Positions 49,944-58,994 of a stretch of 64,000 nt of DNA are shown here, in pieces. The stretch comes from Streptomyces sp. NBC_00353 (lineage in GTDB: Bacteria; Actinomycetota; Actinomycetes; Streptomycetales; Streptomycetaceae). The position numbers and the translations under genes are program-made. Positions within the stretch are counted from its first letter, which is position 1. Each line of letters begins with the position of its first letter. The notes under the pieces were generated by a model. That model was given only the letters and a program-made list of their open reading frames with translations. It did no database searches and was not told the DNA's origin. Location of the stretch: contig NZ_CP107985.1 of the NCBI RefSeq assembly GCF_036108815.1, positions 7,437,501-7,501,500 on the forward strand, read 5' to 3'.

Positions 49944-50753
49944 TCAGTACGGCCAGATCGGCGGATGGGTGACGAAGTGGCCGCCGAGGTGGGCGTGGTC
50001 CGGGTTGTCCGGGTCGAGTTCGCCGTGTTCCGCGACGAGCTTCTCCGCGTACTGCTCGGAGTCGTCCTGCGGCTCGTACCCGAGCGACCGGGCCGTGGTC
50101 AGGTCCCACCACAGGCGGGTGTTGTCGGAGGAGCCGTAGACCACGGTGTGGCCGACCTGGTCGGCGGTGAGCGCCGCGTGGAAGAGCCGGGCGCCGTCAC
50201 CGGGGCTCATCCAGACCGACAGCATCCGTACGGACGTCGGTTCCATGAAGCAGGAGCCGATGCGCACGGAGACGGTCTCCAGGGCGTGCTTGTCCCAGTA
50301 GAGCTGGGCGAGGTCCTCGCCGAACGACTTGGAGAGGCCGTAGAAGGTGTCGGGGCGGCGCGGAGTGTCGATCGGGATCAGCGGGTCGCCGGGGAGGGGG
50401 CGCGGGGTGCAGCCGATCGCGTGGTTGGAGGAGGCGAACACGATGCGCCGGACGCCCTCCTCGCGCGCGGCCTCGTACAGGTTGTACGTCCCCTCGATGT
50501 TGGAGTGCAGGATCTTGTCGAAGGAGGCTTCCAGTGAGATGCCCGCGAGGTGGATGATCGCGTCGACGCCGCGCACGGCCTCGCGCAGCGCCTCCTTGTC
50601 GCCGAGGTCGGCCGTGATCGCGCCCGGCTCGCCCTCGATGGGGGTGACGTCGAAGAGGCGGAGCTCGTAGCCGTACGCAGGCAGCAGGCCGCGCATCAGG
50701 GTGCCGAGGCCGCCGGCGGCGCCGGTGAGCAGGACGGTGCGGGGAGCGGGCAT
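49944..50753 (-). CDS. Uronate dehydrogenase-like NAD-dependent oxidoreductase
   Basis: The 269-residue short-chain dehydrogenase/epimerase has the Rossmann motif TGAAGGLGTLMRGLL near residue 11 and the catalytic YGLSK (Y-x3-K). The motif FASSNHAIGCTPR is very similar to that of uronate dehydrogenases, which oxidise galacturonate or glucuronate to the aldarolactone. The neighbouring kdgD, whose product is a 5-dehydro-4-deoxyglucarate dehydratase, supports that role. ATG 50753 has GAGGAG in good position; the upstream ATG 50774 does not. It is divergent from kdgD. Confidence 0.82.
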   Translation of the reverse strand: MPAPRTVLLTGAAGGLGTLMRGLLPAYGYELRLFDVTPIEGEPGAITADLGDKEALREAVRGVDAIIHLAGISLEASFDKILHSNIEGTYNLYEAAREEGVRRIVFASSNHAIGCTPRPLPGDPLIPIDTPRRPDTFYGLSKSFGEDLAQLYWDKHALETVSVRIGSCFMEPTSVRMLSVWMSPGDGARLFHAALTADQVGHTVVYGSSDNTRLWWDLTTARSLGYEPQDDSEQYAEKLVAEHGELDPDNPDHAHLGGHFVTHPPIWPY

Positions 50754-50918
50754 TCGCTGATCTCCTCGGTACATACGCGCGACACATCAAATCCATGGAC
50801 GACATTCACATGCATGGACAAACTAAGAAGTGAGGGTGTGGCGCGTCAAGTGGTGCGCACCCCTGGTGCAGGGGTGCCGTCTCCGCCCTGGCGCTCCTCC
50901 ATGGTGCAGGTACTCGTC

Positions 50919-50963
50919 TTGACCTGCCCCGCGTGGCTGCCTTAACTTGGTGGCGTTCATGAA
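50919..50963 (+). promoter_or_regulatory. kdgD promoter with palindrome at the start site
   Basis: TTGACC (50919-50924), 17 bases, TTAACT (50942-50947) form one of the best promoters in the window. TTCATGAA (50956-50963) is a perfect palindrome at the expected transcription start. The element CATGGAC appears at 50794-50801 and 50813-50820 nearer the divergent gene, and ATATGGAC follows the palindrome, so a shared regulator is likely. Confidence 0.6.
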
Positions 50964-51014
50964 TATGGACACCGATCAGAATTGTGCACGCCTGAATCCG
51001 CTCAGGGAGCGCCC

Positions 51015-51992
51015 GTGACCTCAGCCCCCCTTGCCGCCCGACTCACCCATGTCGCCGGGCCGCTCTTCTTCCCCGTCACCGCCTACGGGCCGGACGGCGC
51101 TGTCGATCTCGATGCCTTCCGCGCGCATGTGCGCTCCGGCATCGATGCCGGAGCGGCCGCCGTCTTCGCCTGCTGCGGCACGGGCGAGTTCCACGCGCTG
51201 ACGCCGGAGGAGTTCCGTCTCGTCGTCGCCGCGGCGGTCGAGGAGACCGCCGGGGAGGTGCCCGTCGTCGCGGGCGCCGGGTACGGCACGGCCCTTGCGA
51301 TCCAGTACGCGAAGCTCGCCGAGGAAGCGGGCGCGGACGGGCTCCTCGCCATGCCGCCGTATCTGGTCCTCGCCGACCAGGAAGGGCTGCTCGCCCACTA
51401 CACGGCACTGGCCGCGGCCACCTCTCTGGAGACGATCGTCTACCAGCGCGACAACGCCGTCTTCACCCCGGAGACCGTCGTCGCCCTGGCCCGGACACCC
51501 GGGATCATCGGTCTCAAGGACGGCTACGGCGACCTCGACCTGATGCAGCGCATCGTCAGCGCCGTCCGCACCGAGCTGCCCGGCCAGGACTTCCTCTACT
51601 TCAACGGGCTGCCCACCGCCGAGCTCACCGGGCTCGCCTACCGTGGCATCGGCGTCACGCTGTACTCCTCCGCCGTGTTCGCCTTCGCGCCGGACATCGC
51701 CCTCGCCTTCTACCGGGCGCTGGACTCCGGTGACGACGAGTTCGCCAACGCGCTGCTCGACCAGTTCTACCGGCCGCTCGTCGAGCTGCGCGCCAAGGGC
51801 CGCGGCTACGCCGTCTCGCTGGTCAAGGCTGCGGTCCGGCTCGAGGGCCTGGAGGTCGGCGAGGTCCGCACCCCGCTCACCGAGCCGCCCGCCGCGCACA
51901 TCGAGGAGCTGGCCGGGATCATCGAGCGCGGCCGCGCCCTGCTGGAGAAGTACGGACAGGCCAGGACCGCACCCGAGGAGCCCGCAGCATGA
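51015..51992 (+). CDS. kdgD: 5-dehydro-4-deoxyglucarate dehydratase
   Basis: KdgD dehydrates and decarboxylates 5-keto-4-deoxyglucarate to 2,5-dioxopentanoate in aldarate catabolism. The 325-residue protein is a DapA-superfamily TIM barrel. It has the KdgD-specific AVFACCGTGEFHALTPEE in place of GTTGE, tyrosine 143 in IVYQRDN and the Schiff-base lysine K168 in GIIGLKDGYGDLDLMQ. GTG 51015 has AGGGAG six bases upstream; the upstream in-frame GTG 50982 is too close to the promoter. The stop overlaps the next start (ATGA). Confidence 0.92.
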   Translation: MTSAPLAARLTHVAGPLFFPVTAYGPDGAVDLDAFRAHVRSGIDAGAAAVFACCGTGEFHALTPEEFRLVVAAAVEETAGEVPVVAGAGYGTALAIQYAKLAEEAGADGLLAMPPYLVLADQEGLLAHYTALAAATSLETIVYQRDNAVFTPETVVALARTPGIIGLKDGYGDLDLMQRIVSAVRTELPGQDFLYFNGLPTAELTGLAYRGIGVTLYSSAVFAFAPDIALAFYRALDSGDDEFANALLDQFYRPLVELRAKGRGYAVSLVKAAVRLEGLEVGEVRTPLTEPPAAHIEELAGIIERGRALLEKYGQARTAPEEPAA

Positions 51993-53170
51993 AGGCCTCC
52001 GCCTTCCTGTACCCGTGGGACATCGTCGGGGACCCGGACGCCGCCGCCCGTGTCGCGGACCTCGGCGTCGGGCAGGTGACGCTCGCCGCCGCCTACCACT
52101 CGACCCGGGCGCTGACCCCGCGTCACCCCGGCCGCCGGATCGTCACCGCCGAACACGCCGCGGTGCTGTACCCGGCGGACGCCGGGCGGTGGGCGGGGCG
52201 CGAACTGCGCCCGTACGCGCAGTCCTGGGTGGCCTCGGACGATCCGTACGCCGAGGCCGCGCAGGCGCTGACGGATGCCGGTCTTGAAGTGCACAGCTGG
52301 GTGGTGCTCGCGCACAACTCCCGGCTGGGCGCCGACCATCCGGACACCTCGGTGGTCAACGCGTACGGTGACCGCTACCCGTGGGCGCCCTGCATCGCAC
52401 AGCCCGCGGTCCGCGCGTACCTGGTCGAGCTGGCGGGCGAGGCGGCGGTGCGGGGCGGTACGCGCGGCACCGAGCTGGAGTCCTGCGGCTGGTACGGCTT
52501 CGCGCATCTGCACGCCCACGACAAGATCGCGGGCGTCGGCCTCGGGGACGCGGCGCAGTACCTGATGTCGCTCTGCTTCTGCCCCGACTGCCGGACCGGA
52601 TACGGCGAACACGGTGTGGACGCGAATGAGTTGAGCCGGGCCGTGTGCGCGGCCCTGGAACCGGTCTGGGCAGGGTCCGGTTCCTCGGAGGCCGGCTGGT
52701 CCGGCGTCGAGAAACTGCTCGGCGCCGATCTCGCCGCCGCCACCCTGGAGTTCCGCGGCCAGGTCGCCCGCACGCTCCAGGAGTCCGCGGTCGCCGCTGT
52801 GCGGGCGGCGGCAGCGGAGAACTTCCAGGTGCTGCTGCACGCCGACCCCGCCCCGTACCGCTCCGGTGCGAACGTGGGCGTCGACCCGCAGCACATCCTC
52901 TCCGTGGCCGACGGGGTGGTGCTGCCCTGCACCGGCGGTGACGTGGCGCGCGAGACGGTCCTCGGACCGTTCGCCGGCCGGTCCGACCGGGTGATCGCCG
53001 CCAACTTCACCGTGGTCGGTGGCATGGGCGGCAGCCCCGCCACGCTGGAGCGCGACGCCGGGCACGCGGCCTCGCTCGGCGCGAACCAACTGCGCCTGTA
53101 CCACGCCGGGCTGGCTTCCGACCCGGACCTGAGGACCGTCGCCGAAGCGCTGTCACGCCTCGCTCGATGA
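51989..53170 (+). CDS. Uncharacterised TIM-barrel-like protein coupled to kdgD
   Basis: I do not recognise a named family for this 393-residue protein. The repeated beta-strand pattern (FLYPWDIVGD, VHSWVVLAHNSRLG, ELESCGWYGFAHLHAHDKI, FQVLLHADP, GVVLPCTGGD, LRLYHAGLAS) suggests a TIM barrel of glycoside-hydrolase type. The central segment CFCPDCRTGYGEHG contains cysteines able to bind a metal. No signal peptide is present, so it acts in the cytoplasm. Its start codon overlaps the kdgD stop, so it probably acts on a sugar acid or oligouronide (inference). Confidence 0.7.
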   Translation: MKASAFLYPWDIVGDPDAAARVADLGVGQVTLAAAYHSTRALTPRHPGRRIVTAEHAAVLYPADAGRWAGRELRPYAQSWVASDDPYAEAAQALTDAGLEVHSWVVLAHNSRLGADHPDTSVVNAYGDRYPWAPCIAQPAVRAYLVELAGEAAVRGGTRGTELESCGWYGFAHLHAHDKIAGVGLGDAAQYLMSLCFCPDCRTGYGEHGVDANELSRAVCAALEPVWAGSGSSEAGWSGVEKLLGADLAAATLEFRGQVARTLQESAVAAVRAAAAENFQVLLHADPAPYRSGANVGVDPQHILSVADGVVLPCTGGDVARETVLGPFAGRSDRVIAANFTVVGGMGGSPATLERDAGHAASLGANQLRLYHAGLASDPDLRTVAEALSRLAR

Positions 53171-54385
53171 CGGAACCGGATCGGTGGGGGCGGCCGACGG
53201 GCGTCCCCACCGATCCGTGATCAGCAGGGCCGCGGTCAGCAGCCCCGCCGCACCGATCAGCGGCAGCAGCACCCGGATGTCCAGCACCGCGATCAGCCCC
53301 GCGCCGAGCGCCAGCGCCACCGCGTTCGGCACCATCATCAGCGAGTTGGCGGTCGCCGTCGTACGGCCCAGCACGGCGTCCGGTGTCTCCCGCTGCACCG
53401 CCGTCATCGCGGCGATCAGTACACACGGCAGACCCGCCCCGATCGCGGCGCTCGCGATCAGCGCCACCGCGTCGTACGGCAGCGCCCGCACCCCCACCGC
53501 CGCCCCGAACAGCGCGATCCCGGCCGCGGTGAACACCCGCTCCGGCAGTCGCCGCAGCAGCGGACCGGCCAGCAGCCCGATCGCGATGGACCCGGCGCCC
53601 TGCGCCGCGTACAGCACACCCACGTACGTGGGGGAGTGCCCGAGCCCGTCGTCCACGAGGGCGTACACCGCCGCCCCGCTGAGCCCGGCACAGAGCATCG
53701 TCGCCGAACCCGCCAGCACCAGCGGCCGCAGCACCGGAGAGCGCCACACCTGCCGGATCCCCGCGGCTGGTTCGCCACGCCGGTCCGTGCGGACCGGCCG
53801 GGCCGGTTCGCTCACCCGCAGCAGCGCGCAGACCCCCGCGGCCAGGGCGAACGACGCCGCGTCGAGCAGCGCCACCGCGCCGCCCCCGAACCGGGCGTAC
53901 AAGCCGGCGCCGGTCAGCGGCGCGAGGAGCTTCATGCCCTCGGCCGCGATCATCCGGAGTCCGTTGAAGTCGCCGAGCAGCCGGACGTCGACGGTGTGCG
54001 CGACGAGCGCCGTCTCGGCCGCGTCCATCACGACACCGCTCACCCCGTAGAGCACGAGGACGACGAAGAGGATCCAGATCCGTTCGGCCGAATCGACCGC
54101 GAGCAGCACGGTGAGCAGTCCCGCCATGGTGAGGTTCGCCCGGATCAGCAGCGGTTTGCGGCGCACCCGGTCGGCGAGCGTGCCGAGCGCGGGCCCGATC
54201 AGCGAGGGAAGCCACATGGCGAACACGGCAAGCGCCGCCAGGCTGTCCGACCCGGTCAGGGACTTGACCCAGATCCCCGCCGTGAGCCACATCGCGGATG
54301 TCCCGAACCCTGTGACGACGACTGCCGCCAGATACAGCCCGGCGTTGCGATCCCGCAGCACCCTGCCCGCCGCCGACCCTGCCAT
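53153..54385 (-). CDS. Major facilitator superfamily transporter
   Basis: The 410-residue protein has about 12 hydrophobic helices and the MFS motif LGTLADRVRRKPLLIRANL between helices 2 and 3. The sequence (GFGTSAMWLTAGIWVKSLTGS at the start, QRETPDAVLGRTTATANSLMMVPNAVALALGAG in the second half) places it in the enterobactin-exporter-like/drug efflux group. ATG 54385 has GGGAG upstream. Its 3' end overlaps the convergent gene by 18 bases. The substrate is unknown. Confidence 0.85.
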   Translation of the reverse strand: MAGSAAGRVLRDRNAGLYLAAVVVTGFGTSAMWLTAGIWVKSLTGSDSLAALAVFAMWLPSLIGPALGTLADRVRRKPLLIRANLTMAGLLTVLLAVDSAERIWILFVVLVLYGVSGVVMDAAETALVAHTVDVRLLGDFNGLRMIAAEGMKLLAPLTGAGLYARFGGGAVALLDAASFALAAGVCALLRVSEPARPVRTDRRGEPAAGIRQVWRSPVLRPLVLAGSATMLCAGLSGAAVYALVDDGLGHSPTYVGVLYAAQGAGSIAIGLLAGPLLRRLPERVFTAAGIALFGAAVGVRALPYDAVALIASAAIGAGLPCVLIAAMTAVQRETPDAVLGRTTATANSLMMVPNAVALALGAGLIAVLDIRVLLPLIGAAGLLTAALLITDRWGRPSAAPTDPVPSSSEA

Positions 54386-54495
54386 AGCGCTCCCCGAACC
54401 CTGGTGACCCGCACGCGTGTTGTGGGACTCATGCTGGCGACTAAGGGCGTATCCGGACATCGGGCAGATGCCTTACATCGAGTTGCCGGAAGTTC

Positions 54496-54539
54496 TTTCG
54501 TCAGAAGCGTTGACGAAACATTTGCACCGGCTCTAGCTT
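54496..54539 (+). promoter_or_regulatory. gntR promoter with inverted repeat over the -35
   Basis: TTGACG (54510-54515), 18 bases, TAGCTT (54534-54539) form a promoter. TTTCGTCA (54496-54503) and TGACGAAA (54511-54518), an exact 8-bp inverted repeat with a seven-base spacer, cover the -35. A further palindrome TCATATATGA lies downstream at 54561-54570. Both are plausible operators for the GntR protein. Confidence 0.6.
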
Positions 54540-54604
54540 CAACGCGTCGTACTTCGTACGTCATATATGAGACGCGATACGCGAGATGCGAGAGCCCTTC
54601 ACTC

Positions 54605-55264
54605 ATGACCTTTGCGCCCACCCCGATTCCGTCCCGCACCCAGTACGTGCTGGAGGCGATCAAGCACGCGATCCTCACGGCGCAGCTGAGACCGGGGCAG
54701 GCCCTCGTCGAGACCGAACTCGCCGCACAGTTCGGGGTCTCCAAGACCCCGGTGCGCGAGGCGCTCAAGACCCTCGCCGGTACCGGACTCGTCGTGATGA
54801 GCCAGTACAAGGGCGTCACCGTGCGGCTGGTCGACGCGGCGATGGCCCGGGAGGTGTACGACGTACGGCTGCTCCTCGAGCCGGAGGCGCTGCGCCGCTC
54901 CATCACCCGCAGGGCCTCGCTCGACGCGGCCCAGGAAGCCCTGGAGCGAGCCGATTCGGCCGGTGACAAGGCCGACCGGTCGCTCGCCAACCGGGACTTC
55001 CACCGGGCGCTGTACCTGCCCTGCGGCAACCCGCTGCTGGCCCGGATGCTCGACGAGGTCCGCGACCAGGCCGCACTCGTGTCGACGGTCGCCTGGGCGA
55101 CCATCCCGTCCTGGGAGCGGGAGGCGGCCGAGCACCGGGAGATCCTGCGGCTCGCGCTCGCCGACGACGCGGACGCCGCGGCCGGCGCCCTGCACGACCA
55201 CATCGCGTCGTTCGTCCGCCGCGCCTTCCCCGAGGGAGCACAGACCGAGGAGGGCGGGGCATGA
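54605..55264 (+). CDS. GntR/FCD-family transcription regulator
   Basis: The 219-residue protein has an N-terminal GntR winged helix (residues 10-75: YVLEAIKHAILTAQLRPGQALVE, then FGVSKTPVREALKTLAGTGLV). It has a C-terminal all-helical FCD ligand domain with a metal-type histidine/aspartate set (NRDFHRALY, EHREILRLALADD, HIASFV). FCD regulators typically bind sugar acids. It opens a transcription unit with the two downstream catabolic genes (ATGA overlap) and is probably their local repressor. Confidence 0.9.
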   Translation: MTFAPTPIPSRTQYVLEAIKHAILTAQLRPGQALVETELAAQFGVSKTPVREALKTLAGTGLVVMSQYKGVTVRLVDAAMAREVYDVRLLLEPEALRRSITRRASLDAAQEALERADSAGDKADRSLANRDFHRALYLPCGNPLLARMLDEVRDQAALVSTVAWATIPSWEREAAEHREILRLALADDADAAAGALHDHIASFVRRAFPEGAQTEEGGA

Positions 55265-56199
55265 ACCACCAGCACACCGACGAAAGGCCTGTCCGCATGG
55301 ACCTCACACCGCTGAAGGCGGCCCTGGCAGATGTCGTGGCGATCCCGGTGACCCCGTTCGCCGCGGACGGGACCATCGACACGGCGGCTCATCGCGGACT
55401 GCTGCGGCGGCTCCTCGACGGCGGCGTACGCATCCTCACCCCGAACGGCAACACCGGGGAGTTCTACGCGCTCACCCCCGAGGAGCGGCGCACCGTCACC
55501 GAACTGACCATCGACGAGGTGGACGGACGCGCCACGGTCCTGGTCGGGGTCGGGCACGACGTGCCGACCGCCGTGGCCGCCGCCGAGCACGCGCGTGACG
55601 CCGGTGCCGAAATGGTGATGGTCCATCAGCCCGTGCATCCGTACGTCTCGCAGGACGGCTGGGTCGACTACCACCGGACGATCGCCGAAGCCGTCCCCGG
55701 GCTCGGCGTCGTGCCGTACATCCGCAACCCGCAGCTCGACGGGGAGCGTCTCGCCGCGCTCGCCGACAGCTGCCCCAATGTCATCGGAGTGAAGTACGCC
55801 GTCCCGGATGCCGCGCGGTTCGCCGCCTTCGCGCGGGACGCGGGCCTGGACCGGTTCGTCTGGATCGCCGGTCTCGCCGAGCTGTACGCCCCTGCCTACT
55901 TCTCCGCCGGGGCCACCGGTTTCACCTCCGGACTCGTCAATGTCGCCCCCGGAGTCTCACTCGCCATGCTGGAGGCACTGCGGGCCGGCGACCACCCGTC
56001 GGCGATGAAGGTCTGGGAGCAGATCCGCCGCTTCGAGGAGCTGCGCGCCGACCGCCAGTCCGCCAACAATGTGACGGTCGTCAAGGAGGCCCTCGCCTCG
56101 CTCGGCCTCTGCCGCCGCGATGTCCGCCCGCCCAGCCGGGTGCTGCCCGAGGAGCGGCGCGCCGAGGTCGCCGACGAGGTCGCCGGGTGGTCGATATGA
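55261..56199 (+). CDS. DapA-superfamily aldolase/dehydratase of sugar-acid catabolism
   Basis: The 312-residue TIM-barrel protein has tyrosine 153 in VVPYIRN and the Schiff-base lysine K178 in VIGVKYAVPD. The binding motif is PNGNTGEF, not GTTGE. Relatives act on 2-keto-3-deoxy sugar acids, for example 2-keto-3-deoxypentonate dehydratases or aldolases. Its coupling to an IlvD/Edd dehydratase, which would make such a substrate, supports this. ATG 55261 has a strong ribosome binding site (GAGGAGGG) and overlaps the gntR stop; ATG 55297 is an alternative. Confidence 0.82.
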   Translation: MNHQHTDERPVRMDLTPLKAALADVVAIPVTPFAADGTIDTAAHRGLLRRLLDGGVRILTPNGNTGEFYALTPEERRTVTELTIDEVDGRATVLVGVGHDVPTAVAAAEHARDAGAEMVMVHQPVHPYVSQDGWVDYHRTIAEAVPGLGVVPYIRNPQLDGERLAALADSCPNVIGVKYAVPDAARFAAFARDAGLDRFVWIAGLAELYAPAYFSAGATGFTSGLVNVAPGVSLAMLEALRAGDHPSAMKVWEQIRRFEELRADRQSANNVTVVKEALASLGLCRRDVRPPSRVLPEERRAEVADEVAGWSI

Positions 56200-57932
56200 C
56201 GCGCGAGGACGGAAGGATCGGCTCCGAGGAGCTGCGCAGTCACCAGTGGTACGGGACGGACGGGCTGCGGTCGTTCAGCCACCGGGCGCGCACCCGCCAG
56301 CTCGGATACCTCCCCGAGGAACACCTCGGCAAGCCGGTCATCGCGATCCTCAACACCTGGTCCGACATCAACCCCTGCCACGTCCATCTGCGTGACCGTG
56401 CGCAGGCGGTCAAGCGGGGCGTCTGGCAGGCGGGCGGCTTCCCGCTCGAATTCCCGGTCTCCACCCTCTCGGAGACGTTCCAGAAGCCGACCCCGATGCT
56501 CTACCGCAACATGCTGGCGATGGAGACGGAGGAGCTGCTGCGCTCCTACCCGGTCGACGGCGCCGTGCTGCTGGGCGGCTGCGACAAGTCGACGCCCGCG
56601 CTGCTGATGGGCGCCGCATCGGTCGATCTGCCGACCGTCTTCGTGCCTGCCGGGCCGATGCTGCCGGGGCACTGGCGCAACGAAGTCCTCGGCTCCGGCA
56701 CCGACATGTGGAAGTACTGGGACGACAAGCGGGCCGGACTCATCGGCGACTGCGAGATGGGTGAGCTGGAGAACGGGCTCGCGCGCTCGCCCGGCCACTG
56801 CATGACGATGGGTACGGCATCCACCCTGACGGCCGCCGCTGAGGCGCTCGGTGTCACGGTGCCGGGAGCCTCGTCGATCCCGGCCGTGGACTCCGGGCAC
56901 GACCGGATGGCGGCGCAGTCCGGACTCCGGATCGTCGAGCTGGTGTGGCAGCAGCGGAAGCTGTCGTCGATCCTCACCGCGGAGGCGTACGAGGACGCGG
57001 TCGCCACCGTTCTGGCGCTCGGCGGCTCCACCAACGCCGTCATCCATCTCATCGCGATGGCGGGCCGCTCGGGAGTGAAGCTCACCCTCGACGACTTCGA
57101 CCGGATCGCCCGCACCGTCCCCGTGCTCGCCAACCTCCGCCCCGGCGGGAAGTACCTGATGGAGGACTTCCACTTCGCCGGCGGGCTGCCCGGGTTCCTG
57201 GCCGGACTGACCGACGTACTGCACCTGGACCGGCCCACCGTCTCGTACGACACACTCCGCGAGCAGCTCGACGGGGCACTCGTGCACAACTCCGATGTCA
57301 TCCGCGACCGCGACAACCCCCTCGCGGAGGAGGGCGGCGTGGCGGTCCTGCGCGGCAACCTGTGCCCGGACGGCGCGGTGATCAAGCACATCGCCGCCGA
57401 ACCGGAACTGCTGCGGCACACCGGGCCCGCGGTCGTCTTCGAGAACTACCGGGAGATGCAGTACAGCATCAACGATCCGGCCCTGGCCCTCACGCCGGAC
57501 CATGTGCTGGTGCTCCGCAACGCCGGGCCCAAGGGCGGTCCCGGGATGCCCGAGTACGGGATGCTGCCGATCCCCGACTATCTGCTCAAGCAGGGTGTCC
57601 GGGACATGGTGCGGCTCTCCGACGCCCGGATGAGCGGCACCAGTTACGGGGCGTGCGTGCTGCACATCGCGCCCGAGGCGTACGTCGGCGGGCCGCTCGC
57701 CCTGGTCCGCACCGGTGACCTGATCACGCTGGACGTCGAAGCGCGACTGCTTCATCTCGATGTACCGGACGAGGAGTTGGCGCAGCGCCGGGCCGCGTGG
57801 ACGCCGCCGCCCACCCGATACGAGCGCGGTTACGGCGCGCTCTACCACGACCAGATCACCCAGGCCGACCAGGGCTGCGACTTCGCCTTCCTGGCCCGGC
57901 AGGGCGAGGTGCCCGACCCGTACGCGGGCTGA
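56196..57932 (+). CDS. IlvD/Edd-family sugar-acid dehydratase
   Basis: The 578-residue enzyme dehydrates an aldonate to a 2-keto-3-deoxy acid. The three iron-sulfur cluster cysteines are C61 (NTWSDINPCH), C129 (GGCDKSTPALLMGA) and C202 (PGHCMTMGTAST). The C-terminal beta-barrel contains MSGTSYGACVLHIAPEA. It is closest in style to pentonate dehydratases (L-arabinonate/D-xylonate) and differs from IlvD proper. With the upstream DapA-like enzyme it forms two consecutive steps. The start overlaps the previous stop (ATGA). The suf system encoded in this window could supply its cluster. Confidence 0.9.
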   Translation: MTREDGRIGSEELRSHQWYGTDGLRSFSHRARTRQLGYLPEEHLGKPVIAILNTWSDINPCHVHLRDRAQAVKRGVWQAGGFPLEFPVSTLSETFQKPTPMLYRNMLAMETEELLRSYPVDGAVLLGGCDKSTPALLMGAASVDLPTVFVPAGPMLPGHWRNEVLGSGTDMWKYWDDKRAGLIGDCEMGELENGLARSPGHCMTMGTASTLTAAAEALGVTVPGASSIPAVDSGHDRMAAQSGLRIVELVWQQRKLSSILTAEAYEDAVATVLALGGSTNAVIHLIAMAGRSGVKLTLDDFDRIARTVPVLANLRPGGKYLMEDFHFAGGLPGFLAGLTDVLHLDRPTVSYDTLREQLDGALVHNSDVIRDRDNPLAEEGGVAVLRGNLCPDGAVIKHIAAEPELLRHTGPAVVFENYREMQYSINDPALALTPDHVLVLRNAGPKGGPGMPEYGMLPIPDYLLKQGVRDMVRLSDARMSGTSYGACVLHIAPEAYVGGPLALVRTGDLITLDVEARLLHLDVPDEELAQRRAAWTPPPTRYERGYGALYHDQITQADQGCDFAFLARQGEVPDPYAG

Positions 57933-57961
57933 ACGCCCACCGAGAATTCCGGCGCACCGCA

Positions 57962-57979
57962 CGTTCGGCAGACCGAACG
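57962..57979. terminator. Hairpin after the dehydratase gene
   Basis: CGTTCGG (57962-57968) pairs perfectly with CCGAACG (57973-57979) around CAGA, 30 bases after the stop. It may end the gntR operon or serve as a second operator for the importer operon. Confidence 0.5.
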
Positions 57980-57986
57980 GCATGCG

Positions 57987-58000
57987 GAAAGCGCTTGCTC
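57987..58000. promoter_or_regulatory. LacI-type operator ahead of the sugar importer
   Basis: The 8-bp palindrome AAGCGCTT (57989-57996), in the context GGAAAGCGCTTGCTC, has the central CG and flanks of LacI/GalR-family operators of actinobacterial sugar operons. It lies 69 bases before the permease start. No LacI gene is in the window. Confidence 0.6.
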
Positions 58001-58064
58001 AATACATGCACCACCAGCACTCGCACCACCGACACCCGCACTTCCCAAAGAACGGAGACGTGTC

Positions 58065-58994
58065 ATGGCCCAAGCCGCCGCTGTGGCCACACCGCCCAAG
58101 GTGCCCCGGCGCCGCTCCGCGAACCCCCGCCGGCTGCCGTATCTGCTGGTCGCCCCCGCGGGGCTGCTGATGCTGGGCTTCATCGCCTACCCGATGATCA
58201 GCGTCTTCTACTACAGCCTGCAGAACTACAACGTCACCAAGCCGTGGCGGAACGGCTTCGCCGGCTTCGACAACTTCACCCGGATCTTCACCGAGGACGA
58301 CCAGTTCTGGTCGACGCTCGGCTTCAGCGCCCAGTGGGTCGTCACCCAGGTCGCGCTCCAGCTGACCCTCGGCCTCGCGCTCGCCCTGATCGTCAATCAG
58401 ACCTTCATCGGCCGGGGTATCTCCCGCGCCATGGTCTTCTCGCCCTGGGCCGTCTCCGGCGTACTGACCAGCACCATCTGGATCCTGCTCTACAACTCGT
58501 CGACCGGCTTCAGCCGCTACCTCGCGGACGCCGGGATCGGCGACTACGGCACCTCCGTGCTCTCCGACACCGGCACCGTTTTCTGGGCCGCGACCGTCGC
58601 CGAACTCTGGCGCGGGGTCCCCTTCTTCGCCATCCTCATCCTCGCCGACCTGCAGTCAGTCTCCAAGGAGCTGTACGAGGCTGCAGCGGTCGACGGCGCC
58701 GGGCGGCTGCGCCAGTTCTTCCACATCACCCTGCCGCACCTGCGGGACGCGATCATCCTCTCCACGCTGCTGCGCGGCGTCTGGGAGTTCAACAACGTCG
58801 ACCTGCTCTACACCCTCACCGGCGGCGGACCGGCCGGCGAGACGACCACCCTGCCGCTGTATGTCGCCAACACCGGCATCGAGGGCCACGACTTCGGCTA
58901 CGCCTCCGCGCTCACCACCGTCGCCTTCGTGATCCTTCTCTTCTGCTCGATCGTCTATCTGCGCCTGAGCAAGTTCGGAGGCGACCACAAGTGA
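58065..58994 (+). CDS. ABC sugar importer permease (MalF type)
   Basis: The 309-residue membrane protein has six helices and the ABC-importer EAA loop ELYEAAAVDGAGRLRQFFHITLP, which docks on the ATPase. The N terminus (MAQAAAVATPPKVPRRRSA) is basic and cytoplasmic. It is of the CUT1 class for oligosaccharides. GGAG is spaced correctly before ATG 58065. The stop overlaps the second permease (GTGA). No ATP-binding gene is present in the visible operon, so a shared ATPase such as MsiK is likely used. Confidence 0.93.
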   Translation: MAQAAAVATPPKVPRRRSANPRRLPYLLVAPAGLLMLGFIAYPMISVFYYSLQNYNVTKPWRNGFAGFDNFTRIFTEDDQFWSTLGFSAQWVVTQVALQLTLGLALALIVNQTFIGRGISRAMVFSPWAVSGVLTSTIWILLYNSSTGFSRYLADAGIGDYGTSVLSDTGTVFWAATVAELWRGVPFFAILILADLQSVSKELYEAAAVDGAGRLRQFFHITLPHLRDAIILSTLLRGVWEFNNVDLLYTLTGGGPAGETTTLPLYVANTGIEGHDFGYASALTTVAFVILLFCSIVYLRLSKFGGDHK

